From Mesobacterium pallidum (GTDB lineage: Bacteria; Pseudomonadota; Alphaproteobacteria; Rhodobacterales; Rhodobacteraceae): DNA of 43,074 nucleotides. Within the stretch, counting starts at the first letter, position 1, and every line of letters begins with the position of its first letter. This document shows positions 33,139-40,453 of this stretch, piece by piece. The translations under genes and the position numbers were made by a program. The stretch spans positions 1 to 43,074 of the forward strand of contig NZ_JAIMID010000035.1 in assembly GCF_019966535.1 (NCBI RefSeq), in the 5' to 3' direction. The notes under the pieces were generated by a model. The model was given only the letters and a program-made list of their open reading frames with translations, was not told the origin of the DNA and made no database searches.

Positions 33139-33531
33139 ATGAAAAAGGACTACGAGGACATCCCCGGCACCTTCGTCTTTGACGCAGACCGCAGCCGTGA
33201 AGGATATCACCTGAACCAGTTCTGCATCTCTCTGCGCCTGCAGAAGAACCGGGACGCCTTCAAGGCGGACGAGGAAGCCTATCTCGACGCCTACCCGATG
33301 ACCCCCGAGCAGCGCGAAGCGGTGCTCAAGCGCGAGTGGAACCGCCTGCTCGAGCTGGGCGGGAACATCTACTACACCTCCAAGCTGGCCGCTTTCGACG
33401 GGATCAACTTCCAGAACCTCGCCGGGTTGATGACCGGCATGGGGGTCGAGAAGTATCGCGACATGATGCTGCACGGGGGCCGCCCGATCGAGGGCAACCG
33501 CTACAAGAGCGAATGGGAAGGAAAAGACTAA
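33139..33531 (+). CDS. ligA: Protocatechuate 4,5-dioxygenase alpha subunit (set 2)
   Basis: A 130-residue LigA-type subunit. Hallmarks: LNQFCISLRLQKNRDAF, KADEEAYLDAYPM and LELGGNIYYTSKLAA. It forms a lid over the LigB active site. ATG at 33139 follows AGGGAA. Its stop codon overlaps the ligB start (TAATG), so the two subunits are translated in step. It shares only the core motifs with the set 1 alpha subunit and carries a longer C-terminal tail (HGGRPIEGNRYKSEWEGKD). Confidence 0.9.
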   Translation: MKKDYEDIPGTFVFDADRSREGYHLNQFCISLRLQKNRDAFKADEEAYLDAYPMTPEQREAVLKREWNRLLELGGNIYYTSKLAAFDGINFQNLAGLMTGMGVEKYRDMMLHGGRPIEGNRYKSEWEGKD

Positions 33532-34415
33532 TGGCACGTATCACTGCCGGCGTGGGTGTGTCCCACGTCCCCGCCATCGGTGTCGCCATGGACACCGGGA
33601 TCACCGAACAAGACTATTGGAAGCCCGTCTTCAAGGGGTTCGAATTCAGCCGCGAATGGATGAAAGAGAACAAGCCCGACGTGATCTTCCTGGTCTACAA
33701 CGACCATTGCACCGCGTTTGATGCGTCCTGCATCCCGACCTTCGCGCTGGGGGCCGCCGCGACCTTTACCCCCGCCGACGAAGGCTTCGGGCCCCGCCCG
33801 GTGCCGATCGTCAAGAATCACCAGAAGCTGGCAAGCCACATCGCGCAGTCGCTGATCCTCGACGAATTCGACCTGACCATCATGAACGAGATGGAGGTCG
33901 ACCACGGCCTGACCGTCCCGCTGTCGGTGATGTTCGGCGAGGTGCCGCAGGATGGCGAATGGCCCTGCCTCGTGATCCCGCTGGCCGTGAACGTGGTGCA
34001 GTACCCGGCCCCCACCGGCAACCGCTGCTTCAACCTCGGCAAGGCCGTGCGCCGCGCCATCGAAAGCTACGAGGAAGACCTGAACGTCATGGTCTTCGGC
34101 ACCGGCGGCATGAGCCACCAGCTGCAGTACAAGCGCGCGGGCCTCATCAATGCCGAGTTCGACACCATGTTCCTCGACATGCTGACCGAGGACCCGGTCA
34201 AGCTGGCCCAGATGCCCCACGTCGACTACCTGCGCGAGGCGGGCTCGGAAGGCGTCGAGATGGTGATGTGGCACGTCATGCGCGGCGCGCTCGATGACGA
34301 TGTCGAGGAAGTGCACCGCCACTACCACGTGCCCGCGTCGAACACCGCCGTGGGTCACATCATCCTCGAGAACAAGTCGTACCAGGAAAGCCGCGCCGCC
34401 ATGGCGGCCGAGTAA
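33531..34415 (+). CDS. ligB: Protocatechuate 4,5-dioxygenase beta subunit (set 2)
   Basis: A 294-residue LigB-type catalytic subunit, close to Sphingobium LigB as I remember it. Fe(II) ligands His12 (VGVSHVPA) and His59 (LVYNDHC) are in place, with the catalytic His in GTGGMSHQLQYKRAG and the Glu ligand region SEGVEMVMWHVMRGAL. Also ADEGFGPRPVPIVKNHQ and NEMEVDHGLTVPLSVMF. It makes 4-carboxy-2-hydroxymuconate-6-semialdehyde, the substrate of LigC encoded 21 bases downstream. This linkage makes set 2 the more secure protocatechuate enzyme of the two LigAB sets. Confidence 0.93.
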   Translation: MARITAGVGVSHVPAIGVAMDTGITEQDYWKPVFKGFEFSREWMKENKPDVIFLVYNDHCTAFDASCIPTFALGAAATFTPADEGFGPRPVPIVKNHQKLASHIAQSLILDEFDLTIMNEMEVDHGLTVPLSVMFGEVPQDGEWPCLVIPLAVNVVQYPAPTGNRCFNLGKAVRRAIESYEEDLNVMVFGTGGMSHQLQYKRAGLINAEFDTMFLDMLTEDPVKLAQMPHVDYLREAGSEGVEMVMWHVMRGALDDDVEEVHRHYHVPASNTAVGHIILENKSYQESRAAMAAE

Positions 34416-34436
34416 ACCGGACAGAAGGAAGACAAC

Positions 34437-35378
34437 ATGCGTATTTGTGTTGCCGGCGCCTACGGCGCCTTTGGCATCAAGCACCTCGATGCCCTGGCAG
34501 CCATCGAAGAGGTCACCGTAACCTCGGTCATGGGCCCGACCCGGGAAAAGATCGACAAGCTTGCGCAAGACCGCGGGATCGGCCATGCCGCGACATCGCT
34601 CGACGAATGTCTCGCGCGCGATGACGTCGACGCGGTGATCCTGGCCACGCCGACCCAGTTGCACGCCGAGCAGGCCATCGCCTGCATGAGGGCCGGCAAG
34701 CCGGTGCTGATCGAGATCCCGATGGCCGACTCGCTGGAGGATTCCGAGGCGATCTGCAAGGTGCAGACCGAAACCGGCGTGCTGGCCATGGCCGGCCAGG
34801 TGCGCCGCTTCAACCCCAGCCACCAGTGGATCCACAACAGGATCAAGTCCGGTGAGCTGACCCTGCAGCAGATGGACGTGCAGACGTATTTCTTCCGCCG
34901 CACGAACACCAACGCCAAGGGCGAAGCGCGCAGCTGGACCGATCACCTGCTGTGGCACCATGCCTGCCACACGGTCGACCTGTTCCAGTACCAGACCGGC
35001 GGCGAAGTCGTTCAGGCCTTTGGCCTCGAAGGGCCGCACCACCCGGAACTGGGCATCGCCATGGACATGTCCATCGGGATGAAGGCCGCCAATGGCGCGA
35101 TCTGCACCCTGTCGCTGTCGTTCAACAACGACGGCCCGTTCGGCACCTTCTTCCGCTACATCTGCGACAACGGCACCTACATCGCCCGTTACGATGACCT
35201 GGTGGACGGCCGCGAGACCCCGATCGACCTCAGCGATGTCGCTGTGTCGGGCAACGGGATCGAGCTGATCGACCGCGAGTTCATCGCCGCCATCCGCGAG
35301 GGCCGCGAGCCCAACGGATCGGTCCACGACGTGCTGAGCGCGATGAAGACGCTGGACAAGATCGAAAAGTCGTTCTGA
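34437..35378 (+). CDS. ligC: 4-carboxy-2-hydroxymuconate-6-semialdehyde dehydrogenase
   Basis: A 313-residue Gfo/Idh/MocA-family oxidoreductase, matching LigC. It oxidises the hemiacetal of the ring-cleavage product to 2-pyrone-4,6-dicarboxylate with NADP+. N-terminal nucleotide-binding MRICVAGAYGAFGIKHLDAL, then VDAVILATPTQLHAEQA, the catalytic-lysine-type motif AGKPVLIEIPMADS, GQVRRFNPSHQW, and SWTDHLLWHHACHTVDLFQY (about residues 160-185). ATG at 34437 follows AAGGAAG. Last gene of the operon; a strong hairpin follows. Confidence 0.93.
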   Translation: MRICVAGAYGAFGIKHLDALAAIEEVTVTSVMGPTREKIDKLAQDRGIGHAATSLDECLARDDVDAVILATPTQLHAEQAIACMRAGKPVLIEIPMADSLEDSEAICKVQTETGVLAMAGQVRRFNPSHQWIHNRIKSGELTLQQMDVQTYFFRRTNTNAKGEARSWTDHLLWHHACHTVDLFQYQTGGEVVQAFGLEGPHHPELGIAMDMSIGMKAANGAICTLSLSFNNDGPFGTFFRYICDNGTYIARYDDLVDGRETPIDLSDVAVSGNGIELIDREFIAAIREGREPNGSVHDVLSAMKTLDKIEKSF

Positions 35379-35402
35379 TCCCTGCTGGGATCAGCGCTGG
35401 CG

Positions 35403-35430
35403 CGGCCCGAGGGGACCCTCGGGCCGTTCT
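35403..35430 (+). terminator. Terminator of the ligABC operon
   Basis: CGGCCCGAGG and CCTCGGGCCG form a perfect 10-bp stem with a GGAC loop, followed by TTCT, 24 bases after the ligC stop codon. The convergent DUF4268 gene ends at its edge. Confidence 0.8.
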
Positions 35431-36344
35431 CATGTCAGAACCTCGCTCAGCGCCGCTCTGTACTCCATCAGTCTCGCATGCATCCAGGCCATGCACTCCG
35501 GCCAGGTGTCGCGGGCCTCGTGCCCCATGTCGATGTCTCGCCCCAGGATATGTCCGCCCCGTCCAGACGGCCCGAACCCCGCGCCAAGCCGGGCCTCCAG
35601 GGCAGCCTTGTGCGGCTCAAGGACCGCGACCACCGGACCGACCTGCTCGCCCCAAGCGCTTCGGATGAAGACACCGGATCGCTCCTTGCCCAGGTAGACC
35701 GACACCTCGATCCCGGGGGTATCATGCGCAGTGAGATAATTGTTCGGGTAGCGCCACCGGCGCAACCCGGCCTGCTCCAATTCCGGGTACCGATCAAGGA
35801 ACGCATTCCAGAATTCTTGCTTGATGTCGTAGTATCTGCTCCCCTCGGGCGCCACCACATGCTTGATCTCGCGCGCCCAATCGTCCGGTTCCTCGACGAT
35901 TTCGAAGACCGGGGCAAAGGGGCTGTCCCCGATCCGCACGACCCGGAGCCGTACGGCAAAGAAGGCAAAGTTGTCAGCCGTATGCGCATTGAGCCAACGG
36001 ATCGCCGATCTGTGCGCATCGCGAAACCTTGGCGCGATCCAGATGACTGTCTGCGCATCGAGCCCAGCCAGGTAGGTCAGGATCTGCCCGAGGTGGGAAT
36101 GGTCGGTTTGCTCGAGCTGGTTCTCGATCAGCACGGTCGAACCATCCTGCATGTTGCGCGCCAGAATGTCGGCGGCAAAGGTCTGCACGGCGACCTCTGT
36201 CCCTGTCAGCTCAAGCGGCACGCCGATCACCTTTGACAGCTGGTCGATGTTCTCGGCCAGCCATGGGGTGAAATCCCGCGCCTCGTTCGTCCAGGCATCG
36301 CGGGGTTGCAGGTCTTCCAAGGTTCCAAAAGCAACCGTGCTCAT
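35430..36344 (-). CDS. DUF4268-type protein with nuclease-like N-terminal domain
   Basis: A 304-residue protein. Residues about 25-125 look like a PD-(D/E)XK-superfamily fold: LTGTEVAVQTFAADILARN, then VLIENQLEQTDHSHLGQILTY in which ENQ may stand for the ExK strand, and QTVIWIAPRFRDAHRSAIRWLN. The C-terminal half (RYYDIKQEFWNAFLDRYPEL to the end) fits DUF4268. Such proteins turn up near restriction or defence genes, but here it stands alone, convergent with ligC. A nuclease role is plausible but unproven because the usual Lys is Gln. The start ATG has GGAGG nine bases upstream. Confidence 0.72.
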   Translation of the reverse strand: MSTVAFGTLEDLQPRDAWTNEARDFTPWLAENIDQLSKVIGVPLELTGTEVAVQTFAADILARNMQDGSTVLIENQLEQTDHSHLGQILTYLAGLDAQTVIWIAPRFRDAHRSAIRWLNAHTADNFAFFAVRLRVVRIGDSPFAPVFEIVEEPDDWAREIKHVVAPEGSRYYDIKQEFWNAFLDRYPELEQAGLRRWRYPNNYLTAHDTPGIEVSVYLGKERSGVFIRSAWGEQVGPVVAVLEPHKAALEARLGAGFGPSGRGGHILGRDIDMGHEARDTWPECMAWMHARLMEYRAALSEVLT

Positions 36345-36626
36345 TCACGCGCCTCCTTGCGTCGATCCGCGCACCCTCGCATCGTTTCCTGAATGCAGGC
36401 CAGCCCTTTCTCTATTGCGAACCATGCGCCCCTGCCCTATCAGGCGCCACAAGGTGCCGGGCACCTGCCGCCTGCAGGCCTCGGCCACGGTGAAGCCCGG
36501 ATCGGACGACATCTCACCTTTGCAGCATTTCGCAGGTGGGTAACGCAGGCCCCCATCCGTTCCGGAATGCGTCCCAAAGGACCGAGCCATGTCACCCGAT
36601 ACCGCCCCCCGACCGGAGGGCCCTCA
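36345..36626. other. Spacer between the DUF4268 and Glyoxalase_8-type genes
   Basis: A divergent promoter region. It contains an 81-codon minus-strand frame (36345-36590) that stops on the DUF4268 start codon; its composition is not protein-like, so I do not call it. No clear promoter elements or operators were recognised. Confidence 0.35.
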
Positions 36627-37049
36627 ATGACCCTCACCGTTGATGCCGCCAAGGCGCAGGCCAAGGCCCTGCGCAGCGCGTTGGCCGCGCAAGGCACCCA
36701 GGTCAGCCATTCCCAGGCGCTGGAGCTTGTCGCCCGGCAGCAGGGCGCGCGCGACTGGAACACGCTGGCCGCGCGGCTGGGCCAGCGCAACGCCCCGCCC
36801 GAGCTGGCGCTGGGAAGCCGCGTGCGCGGCACCTACCTGGGCCAGGCCTTTGCCGGAGAGATCGTCGGCATCTCCGGCCCCGAGGGCGCCCGCCAGGTCG
36901 ACATCAAGCTGGACGCGCCCGTGGACACGGTGACTTTCGACAGCTTTTCCAACTGGCGCCACCGCATCCGCGGCACGGTCGATGCGCAGGGCGTGTCGCC
37001 GCGCAAGACCTCGAACGGGCAACCGCAGCTGGTGATGCGGGTGGAGTGA
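36627..37049 (+). CDS. Small glyoxalase-superfamily-related protein (Glyoxalase_8-type)
   Basis: A 140-residue protein. The N-terminal half (LRSALAAQGTQVSHSQALEL, then VARQQGARDWNTLAARLG) resembles the short Glyoxalase_8-type domain common in small alphaproteobacterial, often plasmid-borne, proteins. No metal-binding glyoxalase residues are evident, so an enzymatic role is doubtful. The second half (GSRVRGTYLGQAFAGEIVGI) is a beta-rich segment. ATG at 36627 has GGAGGG upstream; the longer frame to 36393 is rejected. Confidence 0.7.
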   Translation: MTLTVDAAKAQAKALRSALAAQGTQVSHSQALELVARQQGARDWNTLAARLGQRNAPPELALGSRVRGTYLGQAFAGEIVGISGPEGARQVDIKLDAPVDTVTFDSFSNWRHRIRGTVDAQGVSPRKTSNGQPQLVMRVE

Positions 37050-37052
37050 TTG

Positions 37053-37087
37053 CCCGTCCGGGCCGCGCATGTGCGGGCCCGGACGGG
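37053..37087. terminator. Long hairpin between convergent genes
   Basis: CCCGTCCGGGCC and GGCCCGGACGGG form a perfect 12-bp stem around an 11-base loop. It separates the Glyoxalase_8-type gene from the convergent RTX protein 4 gene, and probably serves both strands. Confidence 0.7.
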
Positions 37088-37094
37088 AAACCGC

Positions 37095-39395
37095 CTAGAT
37101 CAGCTCAATGGCGTCGAGCAGGCCGGCGGTACTGGTCCAGCCCTTGAGCTCGACCGCTGCGCCCTCAGCGAAATCGAGCACGAGGCGCGGGCCCGAGGTA
37201 TCGGCCAGCGCATCCAGCCGCGCCTGGTCGAGCGCGCCGCCCCAATGCGCCGCCTCGATCTGCAGCGTATCCGCTTCGGCGTCGAAATCGCTGATGATCA
37301 CCACGTCCAGCGTGGCGGCCAGCACGAAGGTGTCGGCCCCGCTCCCCCCGGTCAAGCTGTCGTTGCCGGTGGCGGAATGGATCGTGTCGTCCCCCGCGCC
37401 ACCGAAGACGGTGTCCGACGCCGGGCCTTCGGTCTGGACCTCGTCGATCCACAGGTCGTTGTCCATGCCCATGTAGGCAAAGTCGTCCCCGGCTCCGCCC
37501 TCCATGGTGTCATCACCGTAAGCCCCATCCAGCCAGTCGGCATGCGACCCGCCGTTGATCGAATCGCGCCCACGGCCTCCTGTGATCGAATCGCTGCCCT
37601 CACCGCCGTAGAGGTGATTGGCCCCGAAGTCGTCTGTGATGGTGTCGTCCCCCGCGCCACCGAACACCGTATCGGCAAGAAATTCTACGGCGAAACCCTC
37701 GTACGCCAAGTAAAGATCGTTTCCGTCCTGAAGATAGACAAGGTCCCCGCCCTGGCCGCCGTAGGCAGTGTCATCTCCGATGCCGGCATAAAGCGTGTCA
37801 TCTCCGCCCGCCGAACGGAGGAAATCGTTGTTCTGCCCCCCGCGCAACACGTCTGCTGCATTCGTACCGTAGAGTCTGTCGTCGCCGCTTTCCCCCCAGA
37901 CGTCGTTGCCGACGATCAGGTCCGCGCCAGCTCCGCCATAGATAGTGTCGGCGCCGATGTTGGAGGTTTGCGAGAACCCGTAGAGAAAGTCATCCCCGTC
38001 TCCGCCAAAGATCAGGTCGTCCCCTGCTCCGCCGAGGATGGTGTCATCGCCCGCTGCGCCTGAAATCTGGTCATTGTCTTCGGAGCTCGAGCGCAGCGGC
38101 CCACCCTGGATCCAGTCATCGCCATCGCCGCCCTGGATCGTGTCGTGTCCAAGCCCGCCCTGGATCGACTCATGTCCGGCGCCACCGATGATCGAATCCG
38201 ACCCCTCCCCGCCGTCGAGGGTGTCGTCGTCCTCGCCTCCGTCCAGCGTGTCCCGCCCGTCACCGCCGAACAGCAGGTCGGTACCCAGCCCGCCCGTCAG
38301 CGAATCCGCGTGCACCCCGCCTTCCAGCCGGTCGTCGCCATCGCCGCCGTCCAGCGTATCGTCCCCATAGGCGCCAAGCAGCGTATCCTCGCCCTGCCCG
38401 CCCGTCAGCCGATCGGCCCAGGCCTCGCCATTCAGGCTGTCGTCCCCGTCACCGCCGTCGAGCGTGTCGTCGCCATCACCGGCCAGCAGAGTGTCATTGC
38501 CCAGCCCGCCGATCAGCAGGTCGTGGTTCCGATAGCCGTGCAGCAGGTCATTCCCCGCCAGCCCGTCCAGCGTGTCACGTCCGAAACTGCCCTCCAGGGT
38601 GTCGTCACCCTCTGTCCCGTCCAGGACGATGGGCACGATCGGCGCGATGGTTGCGGTCAGGACGTAGCTGCCGAGGCTCACGGCATATTCCACGTCGCCT
38701 TTCAGGTCCTGTCCCACGACGTTGAACAGAAAGGTCCCGGCCGCCTCGACGATAAAGGTCGCCTCCTGGCCGTTCCGGAGCAGGTCGACCCGCGTCTCGG
38801 GTGCCCCGGCTCGCTGCATCGTGACCTCTTCCAGGGCCCGGGGGGCCAGGAAACCGTCGGCGTCGATCCGTGAAAAGACCACCGTGACCGTGTGCTCTTC
38901 GGGAACATCCAGGGTGAAGACGTCCACGTCGCCCTCGAAATCGATCACCCCGGTCGTGGCCACGCCCGAGGTCAGGGTGACGGGATCGGCCGCGTCGCCT
39001 TCGCCGTCCACCAGTTCGGGCACGGTAATGGCCTGCACCATGAAGCCAGCCGGCCCGACATCGGCTTTCAGGTAATATGTCCCGGTCGTCGGCGCCGTGA
39101 TCATCAGGCGCGAGGGGGTCACTTGCTCGAAATGCAGCACGAAGGCACCCTGGGCCGGGTCGAACTGGTAGTATGGATTTCCCGGCACGCTGAACAGCGC
39201 GCCCGTGCTGTCGTAGAGGCTCAGAGAGGCATCGTTGTCACGCTCCGCGTTGGTCGCGTCGATCCAGTAGGTCGTGCCTTCGGTCAATTCGATGGCAAAC
39301 CAGTCTTCGTTCAGACGATAGCCGAGGCTGGTCGAGATCAGCTGGGGCGAATCCAGGGTCAGGGTCTTGAGGACCGGGGCGGGATCAATCGGCAT
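37095..39395 (-). CDS. RTX calcium-binding protein 4 with two PPC-like domains
   Basis: A 766-residue acidic protein with no Sec signal. Residues about 15-115 and 140-245 resemble two PPC beta-sandwich domains (EDWFAIELTEGTTYWIDAT, SLSLYDSTGALF, TGTYYLKA; then VIDFEGDVDVFTLDVPEEH). From about 257 on come some 35 RTX nonapeptides (GGDGDDTLDGG types), with Y/W spacer modules (LVYLQDGNDLYLAYE; AYMGMDNDLWIDEVQ). The C-terminal module has HWGGALDQARLDALADTSGP, closest to RTX protein 3. Its role is probably extracellular and Ca2+-dependent; no catalytic domain is seen. ATG at 39395 has GGAG about ten bases ahead. Confidence 0.85.
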   Translation of the reverse strand: MPIDPAPVLKTLTLDSPQLISTSLGYRLNEDWFAIELTEGTTYWIDATNAERDNDASLSLYDSTGALFSVPGNPYYQFDPAQGAFVLHFEQVTPSRLMITAPTTGTYYLKADVGPAGFMVQAITVPELVDGEGDAADPVTLTSGVATTGVIDFEGDVDVFTLDVPEEHTVTVVFSRIDADGFLAPRALEEVTMQRAGAPETRVDLLRNGQEATFIVEAAGTFLFNVVGQDLKGDVEYAVSLGSYVLTATIAPIVPIVLDGTEGDDTLEGSFGRDTLDGLAGNDLLHGYRNHDLLIGGLGNDTLLAGDGDDTLDGGDGDDSLNGEAWADRLTGGQGEDTLLGAYGDDTLDGGDGDDRLEGGVHADSLTGGLGTDLLFGGDGRDTLDGGEDDDTLDGGEGSDSIIGGAGHESIQGGLGHDTIQGGDGDDWIQGGPLRSSSEDNDQISGAAGDDTILGGAGDDLIFGGDGDDFLYGFSQTSNIGADTIYGGAGADLIVGNDVWGESGDDRLYGTNAADVLRGGQNNDFLRSAGGDDTLYAGIGDDTAYGGQGGDLVYLQDGNDLYLAYEGFAVEFLADTVFGGAGDDTITDDFGANHLYGGEGSDSITGGRGRDSINGGSHADWLDGAYGDDTMEGGAGDDFAYMGMDNDLWIDEVQTEGPASDTVFGGAGDDTIHSATGNDSLTGGSGADTFVLAATLDVVIISDFDAEADTLQIEAAHWGGALDQARLDALADTSGPRLVLDFAEGAAVELKGWTSTAGLLDAIELI

Positions 39396-39507
39396 GTCGG
39401 GGGAGCTCCGTCATAGGTGTTCCCGTGGACGCTACGGGGGGCGCGATGCGCAATGCAACGCGAAAAGGCCCGTGATATTCGCGCGTTGCTGGTAAGGCAC
39501 AGGCACC

Positions 39508-40359
39508 CTACCCCCGCCCCACCCGCGCGCGGAAGGCGCTGGGGCTTTCGCCCGTCTCGCGCTGGAAAACTCGGCTGAAATAGGCCGGGTCGTCGTAGCC
39601 GAGCTCGTAGGCGATGGTCGAGACGGGCAGCGTGGTAAATGCAAGGTTGCGGCGCGCCTCGCGCAGCAGGCGTTCCGCGATCAGGCGGCTGGCAGGCTGG
39701 CCCGTCGCCTCGCGGCAGAGACGGCTGAGATGGGTGGCGCTGACTCCCAATCGGGCCGCGTAATCGGCGACTTTGGCGCCGCTGGCAAAGCCCTTCTCGA
39801 CCAGGTCGAGAAACCGGCGCACCTGCGGCGGCGGGGCCGCGCCCGCCGCGCCCTCGGCCCCGGCGACGGCGCGGGCGACCAGGCCCAGAAGCACCCCGGT
39901 CAGCGAGCGCAGCACCTGCGCGCGGGCATAGCTGCGCCCCTCGAACTCGGTCTCGATCCCGGCCAGCACGGGCCAGGAGGCGGCGGGCGCAGGCACCACG
40001 GCCGGTCGGGTCAGCAGCCCGGGCAGCGCCTGGTCGGCGGCCAGCAGCTCGTCCCGCAGCTCGGCCAGCAGGGTGACGACACGGCCCACCGTGCCCGGCT
40101 GGAAGGTAAAGCCATGCACCACGCCCACGGGCACGTTGATCAGCACGCCCTCGGCCAGCGCATGCGCCGTGCCCTCGATCCGCGCCACGCCGCCGCCTCG
40201 CTCGATCGCGATCACCTGGTGCAGCCGCCCGTGGCGATGCGGCGCGAATTCCCAGTCGTGCAGGCGCGACCGTTTCTCGATCGTCTCCACGTGGATGACG
40301 TCGGGCATCTCTCCGGTCTCGCCGAACAGGTTGAAGCTGCGGATCGCCTGGCTGTCCAT
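39508..40359 (-). CDS. pobR: AraC-family activator of pobA (PobR)
   Basis: A 283-residue AraC-type regulator, divergent from pobA. The N-terminal sensor is a cupin-like domain (WEFAPHRHGRLHQVIAIERG); the C-terminal pair of helix-turn-helix motifs is clear (VADYAARLGVSATHLSRLC and VSTIAYELGYDDPAYFSRVF, ending GESPSAFRARVG). AraC-type PobR proteins sense 4-hydroxybenzoate and switch on pobA. ATG at 40359 is chosen; a 12-codon extension to 40395 would run into the operator repeat. Confidence 0.9.
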   Translation of the reverse strand: MDSQAIRSFNLFGETGEMPDVIHVETIEKRSRLHDWEFAPHRHGRLHQVIAIERGGGVARIEGTAHALAEGVLINVPVGVVHGFTFQPGTVGRVVTLLAELRDELLAADQALPGLLTRPAVVPAPAASWPVLAGIETEFEGRSYARAQVLRSLTGVLLGLVARAVAGAEGAAGAAPPPQVRRFLDLVEKGFASGAKVADYAARLGVSATHLSRLCREATGQPASRLIAERLLREARRNLAFTTLPVSTIAYELGYDDPAYFSRVFQRETGESPSAFRARVGRG

Positions 40360-40391
40360 GTTCGAAAAGTACAAGCAGCCGCCTGCCCGGT

Positions 40392-40425
40392 CCATTCAAA
40401 TCGCCGCGCGGAACGGCTTGAATGG
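40392..40425. promoter_or_regulatory. pobR-pobA intergenic operator (8-bp inverted repeat)
   Basis: CCATTCAA (40392-40399) and TTGAATGG (40418-40425) are perfect inverted copies 18 bases apart, between the divergent pobR and pobA start codons. It is the best candidate for PobR binding. Confidence 0.65.
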
Positions 40426-40453
40426 CCGCCACGGGAAATCGGAGGAGACTTCC

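Noticed and set aside
36345..36590. An 81-codon minus-strand frame just ahead of the DUF4268 gene
   Set aside because: Unlike a folded protein in composition, no homology recognised, and it occupies the likely promoter region.
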